From Sitta carolinensis (taxonomy: Eukaryota > Chordata > Aves > Passeriformes > Sittidae): a DNA stretch of 64,000 bases. Shown piece after piece: positions 47,501-62,500 of the stretch. The translations under genes were made by a program, and so were the position numbers. Location of the stretch: the NCBI GenBank assembly GCA_032173965.1, contig JAVUNC010000006.1, forward strand, positions 34,133,870-34,197,869, read 5' to 3'. Below the pieces are notes generated by a model, which was given only the letters and a program-made list of their open reading frames with translations, made no database searches and was not told where the DNA came from. The stretch's first letter is position 1. The number at the start of each line of letters is the position of its first letter.

Positions 47501-50500
47501 GTCTTTCTTGTCTCACGTGGGCAAGGAGAATGAGTTTTTGGGGAAAGTGGAATCTCTTTTCAGGAAGTAGAAGCAAAAATATGCCAAATTTGAAATAGTA
47601 GGAAGTGGTGACTGTCTCTGATTTTTCAGTGAAGCTCTCCAGTGAAAACAGTAAGAAAATGACATTTTCTTTAGCATTTATTTCTGGAATCTTGTAAAGG
47701 GAAAGGTTTTATTTTATTGAAGGCTAACTTTCAGAATTAATGCAACTTTTAATCTTTTTTCAGACCTTAGAAAATACATATTATTTACACTGAAAAAACC
47801 CCACATTATTTCATCCCAACATTTCTGTTGCTTGGTAATGCTTCAGAACTGAACAATGGTAAACATAAAGCTTATCAGAGGAAACATTTTACATGATAGA
47901 GAAGGATATGGAAAGAGAAGAAAAGGCTCGTGATGTCAGAACAAGAAAACAGAACAGTTAAAAGTGAGATTTCCTCCTCACCTCCTCTCGTTTCTGGAAA
48001 AAAGGATCAAAGGATCCTATACCTTAAGCGTGTGTGACTTCATAGGAGGTTGCCCATCTTGAGGCATGCATGTGAGCTGCCTGCTTTGCCCAGGGAGAGG
48101 CCAAAGCTGGGATCTTGAAGGGAACTTGAGGCATCCCATGAATGTATGGGCAACAGGCTCTGTATGCATTGTTTTGCTTTACAGTGTAAAATAGTGTAAG
48201 TGCAGAACACTGCCTTTTAGCAAGACTGTTTTGAAGAGGATACTGGATTTGCTCTATTGTTATCACAATACTTGGGCTAAAGAACTTGCTTTAGTTTGCA
48301 GTTTGCCAGACATGCATTAGAAAAGGCATGTATAGCCCAGAAGTTAATAGGCAGAAGAATTCGGAACTTCCCCTTGAGTCAAACTTATAATTGAGTATGA
48401 AACTATAAAAGGCTTCAGAAAATAAATACATGGATTTTTTAAAAGGTTTAATAATGCAAATTCTTAGTTATACCTTCTTGAATGGGAACCTTAATTAGAA
48501 TAGATTTATTTGTAAACTGGAAGGTTCACGTTACATTCTCGGGAATTTTAAAAATTCCTATGACTAAAAAAACATGATGAATCATGCACTGAATAGTGAA
48601 TTCAGCCTTCGCTGTGGAAGTACATCGGGCACCTGTAGAGTATTTTAATTTTTGTGTTTTTAAAACAAGACTATGTGACTTAAAAGATACTTTTTAAATA
48701 AAATTTTCTGTAAGACAGATTTTTGGGATTACTTATTTACAATATATAGATTATAATATGTTAATATATTATAACATTACATACTAAACATATTATAAAA
48801 TAGTATGTTAATAGTATTGGCAATAATTTTATATATTGTTTAGGAATCGGGTGGTACTAACAGTTGACTATTTCAAAGCTTGGATTGCTTTTGCTTCTAC
48901 TTTTTTGGGCACTAAAATATATGTTTTCTTGGATTGTGGTAACTGCAAAGAGTATTTTAAGTTTATTAATCATGTCTAATACCACTTAAATCTCTGGATT
49001 TTACTCTTTACCCAATCAATATTTTCTAAAAATACTTTGTAGTCTAGGGAATTATTATCTTCTAGTTTTGATTATGAAGAGGGACAGCTATTGCTCTTTC
49101 CTGGGTTGTGTTTGTGGCTTTTTTTTTTTTTTTTTTTTTTTTTTGGTTGAGTGGGATTTTTTGTTTATTTGTTTTTTTCCCTCCAGGCTTTGGAATCTAA
49201 CAGATCTGGTTAAAAGGATCTGGTACAACTGATCACTTTGCTGTCATTGTTTCAGTGATATTCTATAAAATGTCTAATATAAATGAGTATCGAGAATTGC
49301 AGTCTTTGTTGTCAGCCTGTTTATTAGCTCTGATCCAACATATTCTAAATGTGATGGTTGAAAAGCTCCTGCTAGATTCCACAAAAGGAGTCTTACATGC
49401 CATGTTAATTTTTAATTTTCAGAAGGCAATTCAAAGAACACTTGCTGGAATTCCTTAACCATATGACAAGGCCTGAGTATCTGAGGATGTGTTTTCCTAA
49501 TATATTTTTCATGCAAATATTTCTGTTGTTCCCATCGTTGCGTAATTTGGTATCTTATGGTAAACATGTTGTCTGTCTCCTCCCCCCACAGAATCCCAAC
49601 AATGAGGTGCAAGTTCTACTGAGATTTCTTTGCTTCTGATTCAGCCTGTAGATAGGCAGATGACCTGGTTTGTGAAAGACTCATGTTACAGGCAGTTAGT
49701 TTATTTGGGTTTGTGTTTTGTTTTGGGATCTATTGTGACCGTTTTCTCTTCTCATTTTTCGTGACATCTGTAAATATTTTATGCTGGCTTGGACAGATGA
49801 TTATAAAAAGCTTTACCTGGGAGATGATAATTCTTAAGTTTCCTGGTTAATGTCTGCATAAAGAAATACGTAAATACCTTCTATCAACATGTAAGTTATC
49901 AGTTGCTCTTTTTTTTTTTTCTGATAAATTAATTTGTATTCTGTTACTTTTGATGCTGTGTCCAGGATGCCTGTGACTGAATTTTTATAAATGTTTTCAT
50001 TCCTTGCTAATGATAGAGAAAACTGAAGTTGATTCATGTCTTGTACTTAGATATAATTTTTTGTTTGAGAAGATACGGCCAGTCCTTAGGTATCTGATTG
50101 TTTCAACTCTGTTCAGCATTAGATTACTTATAGCAGTTTTATTCATTAGCATCTTGTCTAATTACATTTTGTTTGGGTTTGGGTTTTTTGGTTTTGGGGT
50201 TTTTTTGCAATTATGGGTGTATAATGCTACTACACATTAAGTTTCTAGCTGACCTTGGAGGTGCCTCTGGGTTCAGCCTTGGTGACCTCATAGTGATTCA
50301 GCTCCCAGTAATGATAAACCTCATAGCAAAGTTGCCTCTGTTAGAGAAAAAGGGCTCCTGCTGAGTGCAAGTGGATCTTAACATGGAAATTTTCTAGTTC
50401 AGACTACTGTGAGTTTTCATCGTGAATCTCAGATTGCAGGACTTTTATATTTATTTCAGCTTCCTATATACAAGTAATATCTTTGGTGAGATAATCTTCC

Positions 50501-53500
50501 GTCGCATTTTATGAATCTGAATTTCCACATACTGTATTCCATGCAGTATACATGTATGTTGTTATACATACATATGTTAGTATGTGTGTACATACTAAAT
50601 TAGCTAGTACTTCAGTAGTCTTTGTCATCTTTGGCTATGTGAAGTTTGGCTTCCCAGACTTCTAGAATGGGATCAGCAGCTTTGTGAGAGCTTGAATTTT
50701 TTCCAATTTTTTTCAAGTTTTTAGATTTTTTTTTCTCACCTCAGGTTGTCTTACTCTTAAGCATCTAATATTCTAGAGAAACAGCAGTTACCAGCCCAGT
50801 TATCTTAACTGATACCCTGGAGTTCAGAGCAACATGAACTGCATTTTCTTTTGTTTTGCAAGAGTTCAGAACTCTGTGTTTGTTTTATTTTTACTCTACA
50901 TTCTTTCTTTTGCCTATAAAAAATATTCTTAAGATGTTATGGGTTTTAATTTCCATTTTAAGCTTGTAAGAAAGTACCCTGAGCTGATTAAATGGTGCTC
51001 TTGTTCAGTGACCTGACGCTTACTAGGTGGTGATGGTCTCTCAGATTTCAAGGACTTCAGGATACTTTTACTTCCTTCAGAAATAGTTCTAAGTTGCTGT
51101 AACCAGTAACAAAGTATAACTCTATGTAGCAGATAAACAGTAAAATGTATGCATTTTCTTTAGTGTCTAACAAATAATAGATTCTAATTGTTTCTATTGC
51201 ATGGTGTCAGGGCTTTTTTTCCCCCCAAAAGGAGTGTGCGCTCTGTCTTCACTCTGAGTAAGACATAAACATACAAGCTTTAAAACAACATCTCTTCTTT
51301 GATGCAGTGACTTCAGTAGATCTGTTAGGTGAGCGGGGATGGGCCATTCTGTGAAGTAACAGGTTAAGATCAAGTTGATACTGATACTAGACATTGCAAC
51401 CTAATATTTGGAATATTGAATAATGTCTTCTGTTTCGTTTTCCCTCTTGTTTTCTTTGTTCTTAAAATTTCCTGAGGTTCATTGTTCTGTTCAATAAAAA
51501 TGAACAGAACTTGTTCAACAAGAACAACGTCTTGTGTTGCAGACAATAGCAGAGACAAGTTTCAACTTTCAGGTGGAGTTTGATTTAGTTCAGTAGAGGA
51601 AGCTCTAGCTTTGTTTGGCTGCTTCAAGACCTGTATGCAGTAGAGTCCAGAAACAGAGGGCAGAGCGCATTTTAACTTGAGAACAAGCACTGTTGAAATG
51701 TTATTTCTCAAGATCATAGAAGTGCAATTAAAAGCTTATAGAATCATTGCACAGTACCAGCTTGCAGAGTTCTTAGTTCAGTCTTGGCCGTCTCAAGAGT
51801 TCAGGTGTAGTGCAGATGACAGTCATGTCTGTTACATCATCTGCAGAGGCTCCCTCAAGGAGAAATATTATTCTGGATAAACAGGCTGCCTTATTTCCAG
51901 GGGAATGAGAATGTCAGCACTGGTCTTTGTGTACTGGTGTCCCTGCATGTGGAGGGAGCTTGTCTTTGCAGTGGTAGTATTTCTGGGTATTTCCTTTCTT
52001 TCTACCCTGAGAGGTTATGATTGTGACTAGTATCTCTGTTTCTTCTTTGTTTTTATGGATGCTATGTGATGTCCTGGCCTTTCCATTCACTATTTGTTTG
52101 AGTTGATGTGTTATTTCTTGCTATTGCCTTCAGCTGCATACTCTCTTTAACCATGCTGATGCAATCCTGATTGGTGTGGACTGCAGTAGAACATTAGTAA
52201 ATGCAGGATTCTTCTTATTGTGCCCTATGCAGTGAGTTAATCTCCAAGTGTATTTGATAGCTTTTTTTTTTTCCATTATGCACAATCATCCCTTTTTAGT
52301 GTCATGTGTAGGTTCATATTATTTGTGGAGAAACTCTCATCCTGTTGATTTGGGCAGTACTGCTTTTCCTATCCAAGCTTTGTTCCATTCCTTGGTGCTC
52401 TTCTTCAGCAGATATGTCCAGACACTTGAAGAAAAAAGTGCATGGAGAAGTAAATCTTCTGTTTCTGAAGCTACTTTCTGTGCACCAATATATATCCCAT
52501 TGCAATCTTTACAGATAGGCTGTGCAGTTTGCACAGGCAATTGTTGGGTCAGATTCTGAAACCATGTCCAGCATGGTGATGTCTGTGAGGAGTGAGAAGC
52601 CTTTCACTGTTCTGTCAGTCATAGTAGCAGTAGTGGTCTCCTTGCAATCCTTTGAAGCATCTCAGTCCTGAAACAGTTTTGTGACTGCAGAGAGCATCCC
52701 TGGTGACAGGCCCTCCAAAAGTGGTCATTCAGCTTCCTGAGAGTGTGTGATGAATAGAAAAAGTAATCTTTTGAGATTGATGCTTCTGAAAGCAATTTGA
52801 AGGAAAAGTTGGAATGACAGCTTTCATCCTGGAGAGACTGCGCTTCTCTGCAAGAGTGTCAATGCGGTGCACCTGCTTTCAGCAGATGAAGACAAAGGGC
52901 AGCTCCAGGGCTGTCATTAGAAAATGGCAGAAACAGGCTCTTCAGCTTGCTTTTCTTGCGGTATGACTTCAGAGGTGGACTGAGTGCTGCAACTGAGGCT
53001 CTTGGAGCAAAACCGTTGCCATGTGGCAACATTGGGAGGAGCACTTTCTGGGAATTGTTAGTCTTTTCTTATAGCTTTAGAGATTTGTTATTCTTATTTT
53101 TTAATTAAGGATAATTTTATTTCTTGCTTTATAGGGAGTAATTGTTGAGAGAGTTTGTCTCAAGTGTCCTATCATACTTGTGTGTGTTCTGCAGCATCCT
53201 TTAGCTGTCTTGTGGAATGTCTTTTTTCCTCAGTATAATGTAAAAAGAATGAGGTGGATCTTATTTTTCAGTTATCATATGCTTGTTTGTGGTGTAATTT
53301 TCTTCTCTTACTATGAAAATAATATTACAGTAACCTTCAAGACTTTTTTTTAGGATAAGGCCATTAGGCATCCTGAGTGGAAGTAAAAATGGAGTTAAGT
53401 GGAGAGTGCAAAATTGCAGCTCACATTGAAATAAGTACATAATAATTCAAACGGGATAGTACTCAGCTTTTTATTGTGTAGTGTCATGAAAGTGGAAAAG

Positions 53501-56500
53501 GTTTGACTATTGTTATTGAATGTGAGTTTATGGTACAGTTTAGATTTATGGGATTGAGTTTTAAGACTTGACCTTTTTTTATGATCACAGCCAGCACTGC
53601 AAATCTTCAGCATGTTACTGGAGATGCAGCATTCCTCTGGGTTCCACTCTTCCTTTTCAGTTCCAAGAATATGGCAGGATTAAGTGACTTTTACTTTCCA
53701 GAAGGGTGTTTAATTGAAATGCCTTCTGCTAACACTCTTAAAGGATGTGAGATGGTAAAACCTTTCTGGAATAGTCCATCATGGAAGATCCAAATCAGAT
53801 CTTGAAGTGAAAACTTTCTTCCCACCCCAAGTCTAGCACGTACTTAGCTGGTGCCCAGAGAAGTTCTCTGTCCTGAATCTCTTCAGTGATGTCCACTCCT
53901 TCATGACCAAATGAATACTCTAGCTTTGGTCTCTTTAGTATAGTCTGTGACTTCTGATGTACCTGGTAGGAAACAATGTTTTGAAACTTTGTTGAGTACC
54001 ATTTTCAGTACTGTCAGTGGTTAAGAAGAGTAATATATAATATTAAATTGCTTGAAGACAGTTTACTTCTGTGACACAACATACCCTAGTTGTATAGACA
54101 CAGACTCTATACAGTTTAGGTTTGCCTTACCTGCTATAACTCCTTTATTGGCACATGGCACATGGGTGTGGCTTCCTTACTGCTGGCTTAAGCGGTGACT
54201 GTGATGTAGCTCTAGCAGGAGTATTTATTGTGTTTGCAGTCAAAAGTAGTGTAGCAAGCTTCAGTTCAGCTCCTGTGGTGCATACTGATTCGCTGCTTGA
54301 TGCTGCATCCTTAATTGTGCTTATGAAGCTGCTCAGTAAACTGAACTTGAATGTGAATTATCAAACATAGTTACTTTTTGGTCTTGCTGCTTTTTAGCCT
54401 GGATCATTTCGATGAGGGCTTTTGCTGAATGGTCTGCAGTCATGTTGATGCAAATGGAGGCATAATTTTATGATAGGAATGAAAGATGGAAAAAAATGGC
54501 AACTGTGTAATGCTTTTTTATAGGAACTTAGGAATGGAAAAAAAAAAGGAATAAACAATAAACCAACCCAGCACAACCCCTTTTTTTAAACAGAGGTCTT
54601 TACATCCCTTCTTAGAAAAGTGTATGCTAGACAAAGTAAGTACTCAAAGTGGTTTAGGTTTGTATAAACATACACCTTCTGCTTCCAGACTGTGCAACAA
54701 ATGACAAAACTTTGTAGCAGCTTAGTTTTTTACATACTTGTTGAGTTAGGTAGACTTACGATCATTTCTACTTGATACTGATAGTGAATCTTTGACAATC
54801 CTGTGTTAAATGCATGAGCAGTTGTTGGAGCTGTTTGTCATCCCAAACACCATATGATTCCCAAAAAACGAGAGTGTTCAGGGTGCTAGGGCTAAGGGGT
54901 GGCCTTTTTGTTGTCTGTAACTATGTGATTGGAGATTACAGACAAGGTGGAACTGGACTCTACTCAGAGGTGTCCAGTGATAACACTGGAAGATGGTGTA
55001 TACAGACTAGATGTGCTTCAGTTACTATTCTGTGATTTTACACCTTCAGGTAGATGGATGGCAGCAAGAAAATTGCTTTCCCTTGCTTTTCAAGTTGAAT
55101 ACAGTATGAAATTGGGATGTCTTCTTAGCACTGCTTATTTAATTAATCAGCTATCTTGGTTTTACTGAGGCTGTAGTAAGACGTCAGAGTGATGTTTTGG
55201 TGTACTACATATGTGATATGATTTTTTTTTTTCTTTTTTTTCCCCTTCAGCAAATTTGACAGGCCACGCAGAGAAAGTTGGCATTGAAAACTTTGAGCTC
55301 CTGAAAGTTCTTGGAACAGGGGGTAAGATGCACTATTTTTAAGTTGAATGTTGGAAACATTATTCTTATGTTTGGTTTTGGTAATTCAGTATTCTTTAGG
55401 AAGATAGCACCTCTGTATTGCATATCATATTTTTAAAATTTTTTTCCCACAGATATGCAAAATTGGAGGTTACATGTTATTGCACAGCACTTTTGAAGAT
55501 GCACTTTTTCTGAAAAAAGAAAACGATTGAAAATTTGTGACAATTTAATATAGTTTGTGAAAAACCTAATCTGAGTTAAGACATGATCTTGATGACTAAG
55601 TTTTCATAGTGTGTTTGGGAAAAATCCAGTAATACATTATTAAATAGGATGTTCCATTTTTTGTATTGTGGGTTTCAGCACAATGTTGGAGATCTTTAGG
55701 ATGTTGTAGACATATACAGACCAAAAGTAATGGCTTTTATTCTTTTCAGGGTCTTTACGGTTTTACTTTTTTGGTCAGCGTTAAGTCAGATGCATTGTTG
55801 GGTAGATTGGAATAATCATGAATGTGGACTATCATCAAGGTCTGCAGGAGTTTTATACTAGTTAAGTGATACTAAATTTTTGGGTGTTATCAGCCATTAA
55901 TGGCTGGCAATGAGCCTGTAATTCCTAAGACATCGCTGAAAAGAATGAAGGATTTTGATTTTCACTTTTAGCTGTCATATAAATTCTTTTAGAAATTAAT
56001 TGAGCTGTTAAATCATCTGAGAGGGTAGTCTTCTGTTTCTGAAATAAATTCTTTGAAATTCAAATATAACATGCTAAAAATTGAAGCCTTGCTGTTAAAT
56101 TTTAATAGTTAGAGGTAGATACAAGGAAGATTTAATATTAGTAGATAAATGTTGCATATTCTTATGCAGAAGCAATCATGATTTTCTGAAATGGTCAGTG
56201 CGGATCTGAGTGTGGTTGACAAAACTGAAATTAAAAACAGTTATGCATTTATGTGAGGATATCTTTCTCTCCTGCTGATGGAAACATTGGCTGGATTTGT
56301 AAATTTTTTAAATTTTGTCTGTTTATTACCTTTGCCATTGGTTTGAGATCACACTAATATTACAACTATTGCATTGGGGTACAAAGTAAGTCGGTGGTTT
56401 CATAAGGGTCAATCTTCAAATTCAGACTAGTAGTAGCCTGACCTCTTCTTTTCTTTAGGCAGTACCTCTGAAATAGCCCATCTTGCTGTTCAACTGATGT

Positions 56501-59500
56501 CAGTCATTTATTGCTACCTCCCATGCCTTCTTCATGAACAGAGTGGCCAAATTTTTCTTGGCCTGGAACACTCAACTGTAGCAGGTAGTCGTTAGGCTTG
56601 TAGTGCAAAGCTATTCTAGTCACTCAGGTTTACAGGATAATTTTTGAGGGGCCCCTTTCAGAAAAAGCTGCTTCAGTGGGTTGTCAATGGGATTGATTCT
56701 GTGTGTGTGTGAAGTTAAAAAAGAAGTCAAGTAAGCATGCCTGTCTGACTTCATTCTGCTCTAGTAGTCTTGCTGCTCCAGAAATATCTTTTGTCTAAAC
56801 AGATCTCAAACTATTTAAAAAAGCTAAAAGATTCCTGCAAGCTTTAGGAATCCAAGGACTCCTTGGGTATCTGGGAACGTCATTTCTAGGAAGAGTAGTT
56901 GGCATTTGTTGTGGTGTTTGTTTTTTTTTGCTTTTTTTCACTTTTTTGATATGCAGTTTTGATCACAGCCTGAGGTATTTGCTTCAGAAATCTAGACCAT
57001 CAGGGCAGTCAAGAAGCTTTGTTCAGTCTCAAGCCTTTGATAGCAAAGACTCATGCACTAGATGTGTCAGAGGTTGCTGCTTGCTAATTACTGGATGGCA
57101 TTAAATTCCAGTGACCTGATCAGAATGGAGCTGGTTCTCTTTGCTTTTGTGGAAGTTGACCATCTGTCAGCTGGCAGTGTTTGCTGTCACATGGAATTGC
57201 TGAAAACAGGATTCTGAGGGGGTTGGACCTTGAAGAGGTCCCTTAATTGCTTGGCCCAAGACACAGTCAGTTACACCTGCATCACTCCTGGTGGTGACTC
57301 GTTCTTGAAAGCCTCCAGTAGCAGAGATTCTGCAACCTTCCTAAGTTGTTCTTGGTGATGAAGTTTAATTTCCTAACTTGAGAAACGTTCTGGTCATTGC
57401 TATAAGCAAATATACAAAAGAGATCTTTACTCTGGCAATGAAAGCTTTATCCTGGTGTGAGCTTTTAGGTATTATTGGTAGTACTGCAATATATCTAATG
57501 CTAAATAAAACTGTGATGCTGTTTAAAATGCTTCACTGTGGAGTTATGCAGCATGCAATGTTTTCAAATCAATATTTAATTGATCTACAGTAATGCAAGA
57601 GAGAATGTATTGAAACCTCACAGTTACATCAGGTGATGACTGTAGATGCTGTTTAAACTAACTACAATTAAATTATACCTTGCATAAGGATGTGTAATTG
57701 TGATCATTTCTTACAAACCCAGTGGTGATTCTTTTCAGGTAACAGCAGTGAAGGTTTATTTAAATCTTAATTTTTAAGCTTTATGTTTTAAAAATACAAA
57801 CATTTAAGATCATTAGAAATAGTATCTGTGTGTGCTGATGTTTTTCCTGTGGAAGCCATTTTTTGTTAGAACTTTTTTTATGCTATGGCTTAGTGTAATT
57901 TCATGCTTACTATTTTCTTAAGTTTGAATTGCTTTCTTACATTCTTTTGTCTGTTTTCTTCTAATATGTTCACTCAATTGGAAGCATACTTGTTATATTT
58001 TGCTTGTTGGTATTAAAATTGTATCATACTATATGCTTTCTTCTTTTGACCTTTTGAGTTTCGGTAGAAAGACAAAGAAACCAAAGTCTGAGTTGGATCC
58101 TTTTATGTTGCATTAAGGGGGTAGTCATAGAATAAATTTATCCATTGAAGAAATCAGTAGCACTTTACATCAGTAAAATGAAATACATGACAGTGTCCCA
58201 CTGTTAATGAAGCTGTTAATAGTGTACTTGTTACTTTCGGAATAAACTGTTGCTGGCTTGACTCCTGACTGGCCCGTGTTCTACTCAGGGTACACTTTTT
58301 GAAACTGCATGAGTCCTTTTCTCTTTCTGTTACTGTATAGCCTTGCTAATATGGGATTTTCAGATTTCCTGTCCATGTTCAGGTTTCCAGCTTGTCCGTC
58401 CTATCTAGCTGAGGCTTTTCTTCCTTTGACAAAGAAAACTAGAGTCTGTTCTATAGAGGAAGGTTACTTTTCAGCAAAGTGATCTAATTGCTTCCCAAAG
58501 CCAGGAAAGGAACAACAGGAGAAGGTGGCTGTGTTGATTTATGCACGCCCACTTGGTTTATTTGCTTCATTCTTTGAAAATGTTTTTTTTTTTTTTAAAT
58601 AACAAAACACTGTAGAGTGCATTTTGCATTTTGGTTCATACTGTTTTCTACCAGCGGATTATTCTTTTTTTTTTTTCTACTGACCTTTAATAGATGCTGC
58701 TTTCATTGACTCTTTCAGCCGTGGTTAAAGAGATAATACAATTGTTTTTTGAGCGTGTGTGCCTGTAATCTGTCCTCCCTTTTCAACTACAGTCCTCTGA
58801 TGAAGACAATCAATAAAGAGAAACAAGAATCTAACTACTATATGAGAGGGTAGTTTATTCTTTTGGATTTAAGTGCTTATGTGGGAAGGATATTCACCTT
58901 ATATGTGGAAGATCCTTAGAATCTGAAGGATTTATTTATTTGAAGGGAACAAAATTAGTGGGATGAATGTCAGATTTAAATAACCGTCTAAAAAATCTCA
59001 TTATACAAGAACATGTAATGAAGTTTCATCTAAGAGGTCAGAAAGTATTCTGTTAAAGACTGAAATGAAGTTAGTTCTTTCAAAGCATATTGAAGAAAAT
59101 ACAATAATCATAAAAGGAGGAAAAGGAAAAATGGGGATACTGTGCTCAGGAGAGTGAGACAAAATTAGTGAGTGCCTAAAAATAATTCCAAACTCCAATT
59201 AAATATTTTACTTCAATTTCTGCTGAGGACAGCTAGAATGTATACTGAATGGTAGGTGGGATGGCTAATTGGAGACAGGGCTTGGAAATGAGAAATTAGT
59301 TTTCTGCCTGAAGAACAGACTGAAAAGAGGAGGCTGTGTTCCATCTAAGAACCTGGACAAATTTGTCCTTTTCATATGCCAGAGAATTCTGAAAATCTGT
59401 ACATTAAATTGGAGATCAAGATCAAAGATTCTTATTGGAACTAATGTCAGAAAGAATAGCAAAAACAGTCTTACATTTAAGAAGGAAAGGAGAAAATAAG

Positions 59501-62500
59501 ATTATGATCCCAGGCAGCTCTTGGTTAGTTGTTCTGACTTCATCCAGCTTCAGCGGTATGCAGTATCTTAAAAAAATATTTTGAAGAAAATTATTTACCT
59601 TAATTTTTAAAAATAATTAAAAATTATGTTTGAAAATAATGAAAAATTCATGTCATCTCTATCCAACGGTAGATTGTCTTGCATTTGAGAGCCTGCCTTC
59701 TAAAAACTGACATGCTTTAAAAATGAAAGAAAAAGTTAGGCATATATTGTCTACTATAACTATTTACTGTAATAACATTTACTTTTAAAAGGAAAGGTAA
59801 AAAAGCAAAAAAGAAACAAAAGCAAAATGCTGATATAAAATACGTTTTAAGATGCAACATTCCTGTCACTTTTTACCGTTCATATTAATCATCACTTGTT
59901 TAATGGGAGAGGGAATTCTCAGAATATGTAATAACATTGAAAAAATTCCATTAATGATTCTTGCCTATTTGATATCTAAGGAAAAATGACAGCGAATGCT
60001 TTGTTTTTGACAGTTTGATCATAGACAATAAATTGAAAATATTTAGAATGCTGTTGTTTGAGGTTTATTAATGTTTCTGTTTGGCTTCCCCTCCCCCCCC
60101 ATTTTTAGCTGCTGGAGCTATATGCTTTTCTAACTTTGCCACATCCCAATTTTTAATTCATGTGGACTGATACTAGTACAATGAGAGTTCTGCCTCCAAA
60201 TTCCTTAGGCAGATTAAATTTAAATCCAAAATGCAGAGCAATGATGTCATTAGGCATATATTGTGCAAAAATACAATGAAATTTATTCAAATCCTTAAAT
60301 ATTTTGTACCTCTGAGCCTTTTCCTTTCTAATCTTGTGATTATTCTTACACTGACAGTAAAAAAGTGCTTTAGGAAAGAGGTGTAGCTTATATTAGCACT
60401 TGAAAAGATTAATTTAAAAAACAGTCTGGATGCAAGTGTCAAGTTTTGATGAATTTAGGAGTCCACAGAAACCATCCAGTGTGCTGCAAACAATAAAAAT
60501 TATGCTCCTTTTTCTCTACAAGGATCAGCTGGTGTGATGCAATGTCTTAATGTGCTTGCATTTCTACAGAAAAAAGAAGCAAAGAATACTTCATATTTTT
60601 AACTTATTTGTCTTTCAGCAAGTATGTATTTTAGAATATTCTAATGACCTGCTGAATTGTTAGAATGTAGAATTGATAGAATTGTTAGAATTGTAGAATG
60701 ATATGTATTACTCTGAATATGAATACTTATAGATATAATTATGTCTAAGTATACTTATATGTATGCTTATGTACACGTATGATATGTTACTGTGAATTTG
60801 TACCACAGAAAGGGTAGTAGTAAAAGGAGAGTTTTAGCACCCAATTATAATTTTCTGTTTCACGAATTGAGTGCAAATTTGGTATAAATTGCTCGTGTGA
60901 AATCTCTTAGTCATAATAAAAGCTGATAACTGTTATTTAAATTTTTATTTCTCTTCAGCTGTGTCAGCGAGGTCAGTCTAACAAAGTTTGTGTCTGTGTA
61001 TGTATTATATAGTCTTTTAGTTTTTCTATAATTTAATGTATTTTCATTGAATTTGGGGGTGGATATTTGGTGATTGTGTGTGTTTCATTATGGGGTATAT
61101 ATTACTGGCTGAATATTTCCGCCTTGGCAGTAGATGAGATGTGCATGAGATTTTATGAGAATGAACATTAAAATGTTGCTCTTTGAGAAATTATAAAAGC
61201 TTTACTGAACTACAATTGTCACGTAAGAGTATTGCACTTAGCTTATGTGCTCTCTCCTTGCTGCCACTCAAATAAATTGCTTTTACAGTATTGTCTTTTA
61301 AGTAGTTTTCTTGTGGTGATATCAGAGATTCTGGTATTGAATATATTATGAGTAATTTGATTAAAATAGTGCAACTTAAGATTTATTCTCATAAAAAATG
61401 CTGGGAATCGTCATCATTCTTCCAATCCTCTTCAGATTCCTGAAGAAACAATTTGTACCATGGCAAAGCTCTATGTTGCAAAGTCTTTTATGGCAACAAA
61501 AGTGTAGTTTCTAGAGATTTTTACAGCTATTACACTAACTGGATAATTTTCTCTGATACTACATGTAAAACTGTAGTAGCTACTGCATTTTATTCATTTT
61601 AATTTGGCTTAATGTTCTCCAACATTTCTGATAAAATTACTGTTCCTTGGTGATAAGTAGCTGGCGACCATTCAGCCTGGCTTACATATGCTCAAGATCT
61701 CGTATCTACAGAGTTGGAGAATGCAACACAAAATCCAAAATCTTGAAAATACATCCTGCATATCTCATGAAATAGAAAGATGTCACCTATTCTGACTCTA
61801 TTTGCTTTTCTTGAGAGATATGTTATGAAAACTTATTTTATGAAAGCTCTTTCTGCAGGCAATGAGTTCTGTAAAGAAGGGAAGCATGATTCCTTAGGGT
61901 GCAATGAGTCAAGTAAAGAATTTCTTAAAAAGAATTGTTCAGTATATGAGCGGTATCAGTTTTGTTTACTCACTGAAGTAGAACTCGGATCTAGGAAAAA
62001 AGCTCACATGTCTTTTGATAGTTAAAAAGTCTATTACATGTCTGGAAAACATCCAGGAAGAAATCTGGAGTTGCACGTGAGGCTTATTGTGAGCTCTGTA
62101 TGCTATGGCATTTTTAAAGGCCAACTAAATTTGAGTGTGTCACATCAGGACAATATACACTTGTCCAGTGTAATTTCAGATTTTGAGATATTTGAGCAGT
62201 CTCTTTGAAGAAGTAGTGTGAAGGTAATTACAGGGGTTGGACAAAACAATGAGATGATTAGTTTTTCTGTCTCGTGATGGCTTAAGGAGTGGCTTTCCTT
62301 AGTGAGCTAGCAGCAGCCTACAGTATAGGGTCTGCCTGAGCCAGAGATTCTCTTCAGAGTTTGGCAACACTTGCTGTGCTTTCTTCTCCCTCAGGGATTT
62401 ATGTAATCTTTTAAAATTCATCTGCATTTTTGACACCTGCAGTATCATGGAACAGTAGTTCCACAGCTTAACTGCATATTTGTTTGTGTGCTTTGCATAG

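Larger units (their letters stand above)
44515..55250 (+). other. RPS6KA5 intron 1
   Basis: 10.7 kb with a G-quadruplex-type start, the right shoulder of the CpG island, the A24 and T26 tracts and a TA-rich stretch. No other exon or mobile element was recognised; open frames are short and unremarkable. Confidence 0.9.

Noticed and set aside
62231..62255. CAGGGGTTGGACAAAACAAT, resembling a mariner-type terminal repeat
   Set aside because: No inverted partner and no transposase remains were found nearby; a chance match is likely.
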